This document shows, one piece after another, positions 14,601 to 26,600 of a stretch of 64,000 nucleotides of DNA. Under the pieces are notes generated by a model. That model saw only the letters and a list, made by a program, of their open reading frames with translations, made no database searches and was not told where the DNA came from. The stretch's first letter is position 1. The number at the start of each line of letters is the position of its first letter. The DNA is taken from positions 2,236,501 through 2,300,500 of the forward strand of contig JAILWY010000024.1 in the NCBI GenBank assembly GCA_022113835.1, in the 5' to 3' direction. The stretch is from Atopsyche davidsoni (taxonomy: Eukaryota > Arthropoda > Insecta > Trichoptera > Hydrobiosidae). The position numbers were made by a program, and so were the translations under genes.

Positions 14601-17600
14601 TCTATGCAATATTCCCGCGGTCGTGATTCACATTATCAAATAATTATGGACTTTGTTACGGTTTTTTTTTTTTGCAGCTGTTCGGTTTGATCAAATGCAT
14701 TCAACTGTAAGAACAAGAGTCTCATCGTAGACAGTTTCAAAAATCGGTTATATGATGCAGCAGGTGATGGCAACGGCGTTTGATTAAAATTTTAGAAAAT
14801 TAATTTAACGATTTTTATTCTAGTAGTAAAAAAATTTGTCACTTTCGATTCACTATTAGAATAAAATAATGTCCGATAATAACACAATGATAGTGCTTAA
14901 ACAAATAAAATAAAAAATAAGCCATCACCTGCACCAGCACAGAACGATAAAAAAAAAAAACCATACGAACACGTTGCACATCGTACATACAACCGCATAG
15001 AAGTCAAAAATATCAAACTTCAATTTATACTGCCATAATATATACTCGTGCATATGAAAAGTGTGATATATTTATGATACGGCATCAATTTCTATTCGGC
15101 TTCTACGAGTGTGTACGCACGGCACCACACTGCCCACAATGTGAAATCGTCCATTTGGAGACGAGACAAAATTCTGCCACTCTGTTGCCCGCCTCAAATC
15201 AACAATCAACTCATTCACACTAGAATATATTCGTATTCTAACTACGTTACAATAATGGGCTATAAACGTTACAAAACGGGACAACTCATTTGCCGGTCTG
15301 CGCCGAAACGAAATCAAAAGGACACGGGTAAAACGTCAGGGTTTTTTTTTTCTTTTCATAATTATTGCTGTTCACACTGATAATACACATTTACTCTACA
15401 GACTCGACATCAAAAACACTAAGACTTTGAGTGGCATCGTCCCATTTCGAGAGAAATATATATATACAATAAACTGAAATATCATTAAGTACCAGTGGGG
15501 TGCGGCGCTTCCGCGCAGTCTACCGAGAGCTGGCTAATAGTGCCGTTTGATTTGTTAGAAGACTGTGCTGTGCCTATTACCAGGATCGAGTTGCATTATT
15601 AGCCAGTTGTTCATGTATTGCATGCCCTCACCACACACCACTATCAAATACATAACCTAGAACGTGTAACCAAGCGTGCTTCCTCGCTAAGTAGCAGAAT
15701 GAAACATGCAGAATACGTATAACAATGAGCGATTTGTATAATATTATTACTAAAACAGAATAAACACGCGTCGAATTGAGCTGGCGCGAGACCAGGTCGC
15801 AGGAAACAGACTGTCTCCCAGACAAGCGACAATACCTAAATTGATGATAGCATAAGACTTGGCTGAGTGATGTTATATATGAGCTACTTTGTGCAATGTT
15901 TATTTGTATTGTGTTCATATTGGTCGTTGGGGCCGTCGCCTTCGTCCTCCTCCTCCGACAGCAGGGGCGGAGGGATGGTGGACACGTCGAAGCTGTTCTC
16001 TGAACCTTCGAAGCTCGGTTCGGAGATGTAGTTAGGTCTCACGGAGAAGCGGACCACGTCGGGGTGCTGGCTCATATGCTCTGGAGGTTCCTCATCTTCC
16101 TCCACTTCCTCCGGGAAGCCACCGGAATCGGCGCTTCCGTAGTAAGGACCGACATTTTCGACAGTGTCGTATTCATCATATTGCGGATAGACCTCTTGCA
16201 TGTTGAACATTCCCGATGCGTTATATTCAAAGCCTTCTGGATAATTGCTGCGATTTCCAAAGTCTTCGTACACCATTCTATCCGAGGGACTGTCGTAACC
16301 AGCAAACGCCGAGATGGAGTCTTCTCTGGTAAACATGCGCTTGCTGCCCATGTTTGAATTGGGAGATTTTTTAATGGTTTTAGTTTGATACACGAAAGAG
16401 TCTACGTGGTAAGGCATCTCAGCGTTGCCTTCGTCATCTTCATCGTCAAAGTCATCAGCCATGGACTGTCTTCTCGGACTGTCCACGGGAGAACGTTGGT
16501 CCTGAGGATAATGGTGAGTGGATTCCATCTGATAAGGAGATTCTTCATGTGATGGGCTAACGAGATAACTAGTTTTGCTAGACTTCTTCTTAACAGAAGA
16601 TCGCCTACTGCCTCCACTGCGATAGCCAACCTCGTCAGACCTATCGTCTGATGGTTGAGGATAAGACACTTTGCTATCCATGCGGTCTTCACTATCCAAG
16701 TAAGGATGCCTCAAGCGACCTAGCCTGTCGAATCTTGGATATCCCATCTCATCCTCGTCTGCAGAAACACCAAATCCTTCAAACCCTGGGTTGAATGACT
16801 CTGATATATTCGGGAAGTGATCGTCGAGGCCTCTGAATCTTCTATCCTGATCGTCAAACTGAGGGGGGTACGGTTCATCAAATCCGATATTAGGAATCTT
16901 GGCATAAATGTCATCATATACTTCGTCTTGTTCTGCATACTCCATCGTCCTTTGACACTCATGATAGTCAGTCTTAGACATCTCTGATGAACCAGACTCC
17001 AGTTCAGGAATATAACCCTCGGAGCATTCAGAGCTCTCAGCTCCTTTGATGGATTCGACGATGTGGCAATGTTCTGACTGGGAGGTCCTATCACCTTCGG
17101 ATGAGTTTTGACTCTTGGGAGTATCTTCTTCCATTAAATCGTGCATGCAAGCGCCCCTCTCTTTCATCTCTGTATACTTATCTTTTTCTAGCTTCGTCTT
17201 CTTGACCGAGACTTGCCGCCTTCTGCGATAGCTCCGGATTCTTTCTTTGGGATCGTGCATGAGATCGAGAGAGCTATCGGTGTCGTTACCACTGGGCGGA
17301 CTCTTCATGGACAAGTTCCTAACTAGCACCGATTTTTTGGCAGTAACCTTGGATGACTGGATAGGAGGAGATTCAGAACTTAAGCTACTGGAGTAGTATG
17401 GTGAGCATTTGGACAATTTTAATGGCAATTTTGAGTTACGTTCTAAAACCCTCAAGTTTTCAGGTAGATTAGTGACATTTTCTTTGGTCAAGTTCTGGGG
17501 AACATCAGGGGCACTGATGCCCATGCTTTCGGGAGAGATTAGCAGGTGCTCATGGAATGACCTGCTCTTAGTTTTCATCTTGTACTGCTGGGACGTTTTG

Positions 17601-20600
17601 TACTCCCTAATCTGGTGCCGAGAGAGAGTCTTGTCATCGTAGCTGGAGTGCTTGGTGAGAGGCTTGTAGTCGGTGGGGTTGAATCCCTTCGGGGTTTCGT
17701 GGAACATCGTGAAGTCTTGGCTCTGATACCTCTGCGTGAGTTTCTCTTCCTGACTGTACAGCTGAGCATGCAATCGCCCTGAGAACTCAGTCTGCGGAGA
17801 TGCCAGGTGGTACTGGTCTACCATGGCGCTGTCCTCGCTTTGACAGCGCTGAGAGAATCCATGTGCTTCTTTAGTTGATTTTTCCTCGCAACTGAAACTT
17901 TTTGGAGGCACTTTTGACACTGATTTTGATGACGACTGAATATTTTCTACAACAGGTAGCATTGGTCTTATGTTTTTTGGCTTCTCTGCAATAATCGGCT
18001 TGGATTTTTTACCGCTCGATGGAGCACTGGAACTGGATTTCTCGGATTTATCGCTTTCACTCTGCGAGAAGTACTTGTCTTCTTTTCGATGCGCCATGGA
18101 TGTTTTCGCTCTGAAGGGTTCGTTCAATGAATTTTCAGCACTCTTTTCGATATCGAAATTGAGAGAGTTCGAGTTGTCTTGGCTGGAGTGAGTGTTCCCC
18201 TTCTTCAGGGAGGTATGTTTCAGAGTGGGATCCAAGGGTTCGATGGCGGTAGGTACCAAAGTGTTGCTGGTACTTGCAGACCATTCGGATATCGACTGGG
18301 CTAGAGTCAGCGTACTATCACTCTTGGTTCCTGAGCTGGAGTTATCATTTCCAAGGTACTTCTTTGAACCGGAGAGAGTCTCAGAGTTGCATAGTTTATC
18401 ATATTTATTGATATCGTACGAAAGATTATCAGAGCTGCTCTTGTTGTTGGAGTGCATGACGAATTTTCCATTGTTATCTATGGACTTGGCGTTTCCACTA
18501 AGATTGGAAGAAAAGTCACTACTCTTGGTAATGTTTCCTGATGATTTTTCGCTCTTCGCTCCTGATAGATTAGAAACACCGGACAAACTCTCAGAAGCCG
18601 ACAGATTGGCATATTGCCTAACCGTATTGGTACCGGTGGACCATTCAGAGATGCTCAGACCTATAGAAGTGTCTTCGGAATGGGAGCTGTGGGTGCATTT
18701 TTTAGGTTGAACTCCCATCTTGACAGTTCCATCCAGATCTGTCCCAAGAGAGCTAGTTTCTTCTTCAGAGTGACTACTGTGACTGCAGCGCTTACAAGAT
18801 GTTACGCTCAGCCTCGAGCCGGGCGCTTCATCAAAAATGGTATTCTGAGATAAGATATCATCTATCGAAGTATCCGAGTTATTCGAACCGTGCGAGTATT
18901 TGTGAGAAGTGAATGGATGCAGAGACTTTTCCATCTCTGGCGATATCCCCGATTTGGTGTTAGCGCTGAAGACATCATCATTGAAATAAATATCATCTTC
19001 AGACACGGGGCTGTGGTTCTGAGGAGACCTGGTAGGCTGGGCGATGATCACCTTGTTTAAAAGGTTATCACTGGAATTCTCAGTGATTGAGACTTTGGGA
19101 TGGTTCTGCGCACAGCAGCTTCCGATATCGAAGCTCCGCAGACAGGTGGCCGAGTTCACTGATTGCTCAGCGCAAGTTGGATCGTAATTTGATGCAATTT
19201 TACCTTTCAAACATGAACTGTCATCCTGAAGATTCAGCGGATCGACCATGTAGCTGGTTTCTTCATACGATATAGGCTTAGGTAGAGGTCTCCGAGCGGC
19301 TTGCTTAGAACTGTCATTGGACTTTGAATTAAGTGACTCATTGCTCTTGCAGTCGTCTTCAAACTGATCAATCGAGTCTTTGCTGTTGTTATCATCATCT
19401 TTATAAACATCGTCATCATTATTTAATGTGTTATTATCATCGTCTGATTCGTGATTGTCTTCAATGGTGTTTTGATCTGTGTTTGAGTCAGTGAGTAGAA
19501 CCTTATGTGCCTCCTCGTGCTTGGTATCTACATAGTAAGTGTGGATATTTTCCACTATGGGAGTTTCAAGCAGGCTGGAGGGAGGAGAGGGCCAACCTTC
19601 AGAGTCGACTGATACCGCGGCTTGGTTCTTCCAGAACAAAGTCTTCGGAGGTCTGGTGAGAGGCTGTTGGTGACTCTCTTCTTTTTTCTGAGCTGCAGGT
19701 GGTGCACTTCGACCACTTTCTGGATTTTTTGGTGGGTCTGGTAACTCCGGTAATGGCCAGTCATCTGACTCTTGGCTGTCATTGTTGGAATCTGTCGGGA
19801 GCTTCGGAGGCATGGGTGCTTTTTTCTCGTTGCACTTTTCTTTAGTCTCTCTAAGTGTTTGGAAGTACATTCCCTCGTTGACTCTCTCAACTGTGAATCG
19901 AGTCTTCCTTGATGGATCACCATCTGTCTGGCTGGCATACATTTCATAGATCTTATCAGCGAGGCCCTGATCAATAGGGATATCGGGCATTTCAGCAGAG
20001 GTTCTTCTGTCGGTGTCAGAGATGTAAGCTAAGTTTGTATGGCTAGGAGGATCTGAGCTTAGGCTAGCTTGGTGGTCGCTGGATACCACCGACTCATCAT
20101 TAAGACTATCCGAGTGAGACGTGGCTTTGGTGGAATCATCATCTCCGCTTGATTTTTCAGAATTCGTACTCCTCTCGGATATGCGAGAGAGAGTCCTAGA
20201 AACTGCGAAGTTGACTCCATAATTTGCCGCGAGTTCTGGAGTGGCTACATTGACATTACTGGAAGACGGAAAAGTGAAATTTGTTGGAAAATCGTTCAAG
20301 TCGTCAGAAAAATCTGCTTCAGTAGAATCTTTAGAGTTTCCTGCTGAAAGTGACGGATTCTTCAAATTTGTAAAAGTTTGGAAATCATCAATCGGTCGGT
20401 TATTGAATTCAAAACCTTCGGCGTCGGGCGGCATCCATCCCTCTTCCATACTGGAACTCCCCTCGCTGCCTGATCCGACTAAGAACGGTCGCCAAGTCGG
20501 TTTGAGTTCCTTATCCACATCTCCTCTCCTGTAGGCAGCCCCAAGAGATCCAGAACTAGATTCAGTTTCGAAAGAACCTCGAGACTCGACACTCAAGGAA

Positions 20601-23600
20601 CCTCTAGACTCCATACTAGACTTGGAGGAACTCTTCTGTTCGTCCCTTAGTCTACCCTTCTTGTTCTTGGGTTTGGCGTCGTCCTTGCTGAGTGAACTCT
20701 TGGAACACGCATCAAGACTAGACTTGGAGGAGCTCTTCTGATCGGAATCATTCCTGAGAGTTCTCTTTTTAGTGATATTATGAATAGGCTTGATTTCGTT
20801 CCCATCTCCATCAATATTAACCTGCAGATTTTGGTCGTCCTGAGAGACGGTTATCGCGATATTCATGTTATTTCTAGCAACCTTCTTGTGCACCTGATCT
20901 GTTGCATAAGGAGTAGGAGTGTTGGGATCCTTCTTGTACGCACCAGAGAGACTAGACTCTGAATCCTCAACGACAGCTTTGCCCATTTTTTCGAGACCTT
21001 GCTTTCTTTGCGGCTCGCGCATTTGTTCAGTAATCTTATGGTGGCTTTCGGAGCTCGAGTCCGAGTCAGAAGGAGCCTTCTGTGAGTCGACCTGGCCTTG
21101 TTTCTCCAGAGTCGGCGTAGGAGACTTCCTAATGATCCGTGGGCTTCTCGGCCCGTCGCCCGCCATAAAATCCGTCAGGGATGGAGAGGAAGCTGGGGAT
21201 TTATAAAATTCGCTGGATAAGGAGCTCTGCATCTGGAGTTTCTCTTCTTTGTCTTCCAAGGATAGTTTCAGTTCTTCCAGCTTTCCTTTGTCCTTCTTGT
21301 TGAGCTTTTCGATATCTTGTGAAATACCTAACGGCCTCGCAATAGAGCAACTGACACTAGATTCTTCGTCAATAGAACTTCCCTTAACATCTCTATTACC
21401 CGAAGGACTGAGGTCTTTTTCTACACTGGTCCAAGAGGCAGATTCGGAGCTTCTAGAACGTTCTCCACTTAATTTCAACAAATCTCCTCGCCTGCTTTTA
21501 GTGGCAAGGTGATTTGAATCATCCTTCTTCGCTTCTGCCTCGCTTCCATTAAGTGTATCGGCAACATGTTCTTCCAAAGCATTGCTCTCTTTCGATTGCA
21601 ACAGAGTTACGTTTTCCACAGTGGGGCTATTCTCTTGTGGAGGGGTAACAATGATTTTATTCTTCCACTTCAAAGACAGATCTACACTAACATGCTCGCG
21701 CCTCGATCCCTTACCGAACACCTGCTCAGGATCATCCGATTCGGAAAAAACCTGAGCCGAAGACTCGTGCTTCAAAAATTCTGCCAGACTGGTGTCTTCC
21801 AATGTCCCCTGCTTCTCGACTGTCTTGACTGGTCCTCCATTGGAACTTCCAGTGTCCTGACTAGACTCTAACTCAACATAATTGTATACGCCCTTAGATT
21901 TGCTTCCAAAATTTTTAGATTGACTATGAGGTAAAGACTCGTGATTATCAGACGAACTCTCAGTGTCTATAAAAGGCAATGGCACAACAAAAGGACTAAT
22001 ATCATCGGATACTTTACTAACTTCAGTCAAGGATTCTTCTTCACTTATGATCCTGACCATTGAGGTCTCCTTGCGTTCTGTGGCATCCTTCTGAGTAATC
22101 TCATCCGCCTTGGAAGAATCGTGATCTTCCTGAGCCGATTCCACATCTCCCTTGGATCTGTCAGAAGACTCCGAGAGCTGCCTTTGTTTATTGATCATAT
22201 CAATCTGTCTCCTTTCTAAAATTATATTCTGCGTGTCACTACCATCAAAGTGTGGCTGCGGAGACACACATTCATTATACGGACTTCCAGAATATTCTCT
22301 CTGTTCATCCTGTCCCCTTTGCTTGGCCGTTTTCTCAGTTTCGTCAACAGAGAGCCAAATGTCCAAGCTTGTTCCCTGAAGTACGACACTCTCTTCTCGA
22401 TCCGATTTTTCGCTATCGGTTGATTTGATGGGAGACCTGCACTTTGGTGACCTGACTCCGTACTTCCTATTGTTTATCATGAAGTCCTGGATATCCTCGG
22501 ACGTATCATTCTTATGGTGCACATCAACTTTAACGACCTCTTGATTGTAGTATGTATCAGAATCGGGAGACGTGGTATCAGTAGGCATTTCAAAGTTGCG
22601 ATCCAGGCTCTTAGATTTGGTCTCCACTGCCATGTGGCTGTCCACCTTCCTATCCAAGCTTTTCGACTTAATGTTCTTGTGAACAACTCGACCTTCAATC
22701 TGTTGTTTGAGTTCTTGTTTTCTCGATAAAGTTTTGGGAGATTTTTGAAGAGCTTCTATCTCATCCTTTTTAAATTCTTCAAAGGATTTGCTGGCCCTAT
22801 CTTCGAAGCTCTTGTTTCCTTTTCCACCTTTGATATTACAGTTCTTTTGTTCTTCAAAACTCTTACTGATCACCCCGCCGAGACTGTTGTCCAATTTCTT
22901 GGGTGATTTTGCAATAAATACATGGTCTTCCACTTTGCTTTTGATTTCAGTCTCGATGATGATTTTATCTCCTTCAGTCTTGACAACAATTTTGTCTTCA
23001 GGTGGAGGAAATGGTGGCAATGAATCTTTGACTGGACTAATGAGGGTTTTGGTTTGCTTTAGAGCTGCTTCGAACAGCATCTGTTGTTTCTCTTTTCTTT
23101 TGGCAATTTCGGTATCACTTTCATCCTGCGACTTAGATCTTTCCTTGCTGTTGACTCTGCGAATCTCCATCTTTTCTATAGACTTAGATTTCTCCTTAGA
23201 GCTAGACTTTTGAACTTGCTCCAATTCTTGACTTTTGGTACGCTTTATATCGAGCGATGAGGGTACAGTTAAAAAATCTGGCCTTTCCTTCAAGGATGAA
23301 GGCAGAGATTTTTGCGACTGAAGCATTTGACTCTTCGGTTTCTTACTGTCTGTTTTATCGAGAGACTTCCCTTTCGGCGGCAAGCCTTTCTGCACTGCAT
23401 CACCAAATGTTTTCGGTGGAGGAAGATTCTTGAAATTTTCGTCATCAATGAACTGATTGACCAACTTCTCTTTACTGGGGGTCTTCTTCTTTTCCCTTTT
23501 TCTTATGCGTTCCATATCGGGTACGATCTGGTCATTTTCACTCAAATCAGAAAATTTTCTTATACTGTCCCTGGGGGAATTGAGAGATGAGCATGGAGAT

Positions 23601-26600
23601 CGCGAGGGTGACTTTGAGAGCGGAGATTTGGAAGATGGAGATCGAGATGGTGATTTACCGGGAGATTTATTTTTTGGTTTGCGAACCTCGGGTCTTCTTT
23701 TGAATGACCTGGGTCTTCTGTACTCAGTCAAACACTCCAATAATGCCAATTCTTCGTAGTCCAGAACGACGTCTTCCAACTCTTTTGGTTTTTTATATGT
23801 TTCTTCAGCTTCAGCTACCTCGTCTTCTAATTCTTCTATCTTGTCTATGCTATTAGTTTTGACTACTCCATCATTTATGGTGGTCGACTTATCTTCAACC
23901 AATGTTTTTTCTTCTAAGATTTCTCCCTCTTCATCAAAATCTTCCACGGTGTCATCCTTAGAAGAAAAAGCATTCATAGGAGGAAGATTGTGTAAAGATA
24001 TGACCGGCGTGTCAAGACTTTTAGCTCGCCTGCTTGCAGTTGGTGATTCCTGGGCGGCCTTTTGCCTCTGCAGAGACAGCACCGAACCTTCTGAAAGATT
24101 GAGTCGAGCGTGAGCGAATAGTATCGGAGTTCCCCCTTTCCTTCTAGCCATGGGGGAAATAAGTTCCTCTCTCAGTTTGTTGATTTTGAGTTCATTTCCA
24201 TCAACTTGAAATTTTGCCACATCACCATCATTTGAGACTTTGGTTTTAAGATGATAACTGAGCTCGTCTCCTCCTGTGACTCTTTCTACTTCCTTGTCTG
24301 CCAATTCTTCTTCTCCATCGGATTTGAGAAACTCACAGCTCTCCAAAATAGGCGATGGAATGTGTTCAGTGAGATGGTATTCCCACGTAGTGTGCTCTTT
24401 CTCCTTGACTTCTGGTACTCTATCTCTTTGTTGGATCACAATGTCATCTTCAGAGCTGGGGATTGAAATGGAACGTTCAGATATCCTCCTCAGCTCTGTT
24501 GCATTGCACATGCTAGGATCGAGTACCTGAGGTTGATATTTAGCTTCCAACTCCACAAGTCGCCTGCATTGTGGAGGAGAGCCTTCGATCTCGGTAGAGC
24601 TCATAGTTTGTCCTCGGTGCCAAGCACCAGAAGTGATCCTATCGTATTCCAATTGGAGAATCGGTTCCATGTCTTTTCTAGATTGGGGTGGGGAAAACTC
24701 TAGTCTTGTTGGAGTAGCTTCAGCCGATCCGAAGACGTCATCCGAATCCAAGCTTTCATCGTCAGACGAGAAAGACGTAATTCGAGTTTTATGTTTATTT
24801 TTAAGTTTGAGTCCGCTGCTCTTTTTGGGCTGCATCCTTGCCTTAATTCCTCTTTTAGGAGTAGCTTGTCCCTTCTCTGCTCTGAACTTAGCATCAGCTT
24901 TCAGTTTCTCAACAGTGCTCATCTGCGAAGGATCCTTATTCAGAATGATGGATGTGGCCGTCCCGGTGTTGACCTTAGTATCAAGGTGCACCTTATATTT
25001 CAACTTTTCCGGTTGCAAACTCTCAGTTTTCGAGCTGGTTGCAGAGTCGCTCTCGATCTGACTGAGCTTGGAATTGAGAGTCTCCATGAGTGCGGGATCC
25101 ATGGACTTTGTTATATCTCTCTTGGGGCTGGACATGTGATGTATGGAGAGGGCGGTCTTGTCGATTTCCAAAGTAACAGGATCAATCTTGGAAAGGTCGA
25201 TATTCTGAGTGAAGAGAAACCCGGGGGGTTCTACTTCGAGAAAAGCCGACTTTTTAATTTCGGGCACAAGTTCAGAGGCCGTATTTTTTGGGGACTTGGG
25301 TGACTTAGGTGACTTTGGAGACTTTGGCGACTTGGGGGACTTTGGTGACTTGGGAGATTTGGGAAGCTTTGGTGACTTTGGAGACTTGGGAGATTTGGGA
25401 GACTTGGGGTGGTCGTGATATCTGCAACGATTTCCGTTATTAGGATACTTTCCATTCTTGGTGAAATTAGGGTCAAGGGGCATGGGAGGCCTACCGGACG
25501 TGGGAGTCGGAGCAGTGCCATTCATCACGTGGATCTTGTGAAGAACGTAGGGAATCTCAAAATCTTTGTCATCATCATCGTCATCATCGGCATCAGCCTG
25601 TGGCTTTTTTGAAAAACCAGCCTTTAGATTATCAAACTCTTTGAAATAGTTTTTAGGGAGATCAAATCCAGTTTTCTGCAGGTCGGGTGCAGGCCTCCCC
25701 CCATCGACGGGCATTTCGAAATGACCATATTTGGACGACAGTGGAGGAGCACTGGGTATCTGCCTAAAAATGTATTCTTCATCGCTGGAATCAGCTGGAG
25801 TCAAATCGATGGATTTCTGATGCATCAAAACATGGCGACGGGAAGAAGACCCAAGTCGCTGTCTATTGGCTAAGCTGTTGGGGTCACTCTTGGTTCTTTC
25901 TACAGTAGCATGAGTGTAGGTCATTTGAGCATCGCAAATTCGGCTACTGGAACTAGTATCCAATATAAGCTTCGGATTATATTCATCAAAATGTGTTTTC
26001 GCCATAAGCTCTTCTTTTCTCGTATCTTTCCTGGAGTTCATCTTTGAAAAACCATCGTTTGCTTTATCAAATTCAGACCGCAGCATAGAAGGGTGAGACC
26101 TGGACTTGGCATATTCAATGCTATCCATAGCTGGTAATTTACGTGTGATGGGAACATCAGATTCTTTAGAAGAATCGGTCATGAGCATCGCCAGTCCATC
26201 GTCCTTGTGGCTGTGCGAGCTGGTCAGGGACTCGATCTTCTCTTTATCGAAACTGAATATATTCTCAGCATCCGAAGACCTCTGCCTCTGGTATGCTAAT
26301 GATTTGGCTGCTCTATTATCAATCTCAGTACAAATTCCGGCGATTTGTTCTGGCCATATGTGGGTGGTGTTAGGGTATTTTTTGTCCATCTCTTTCGGGG
26401 AGCTAATTTTGGCCGGTGATAGCTTTTCTTCCGTAATTTTTCCATATGCTCTCATATGCTGCTCTGTTTCCACATTTTGAAGGCTGATGGAGTGGACGTG
26501 AGATGGCTCCTTATGCTTCACGTTACTGGGGAAAGTCGAGTACGGATTCTGCACGTCGTAAAAGTTTGACTTTGCACACTTGGTGTTCAATTCAACCATC

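Larger units (their letters stand above)
6488..15883. other. 9.4-kb Cdep intron between giant exon and DH exons, including possible 3' UTR of the long form
   Basis: The right end (15883 leftwards) would be the 3' UTR of the long transcript if it ends here. A minus-strand AATAAA lies at 14814-14819. The intron also holds a hairpin element at about 7091-7207, an inverted repeat (6734-6748 with 6837-6851), a promoter-like cluster at 10938-10974 and GC-richer splice-flanked islands at 11.32-11.70 kb. No recognised gene. Confidence 0.5.

Noticed and set aside
15628..15918. Minus-strand open frames just below the giant exon stop
   Set aside because: They overlap the giant-exon end in other frames and have no acceptor, start context or recognisable sequence. 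Best seen as 3' UTR or intron.
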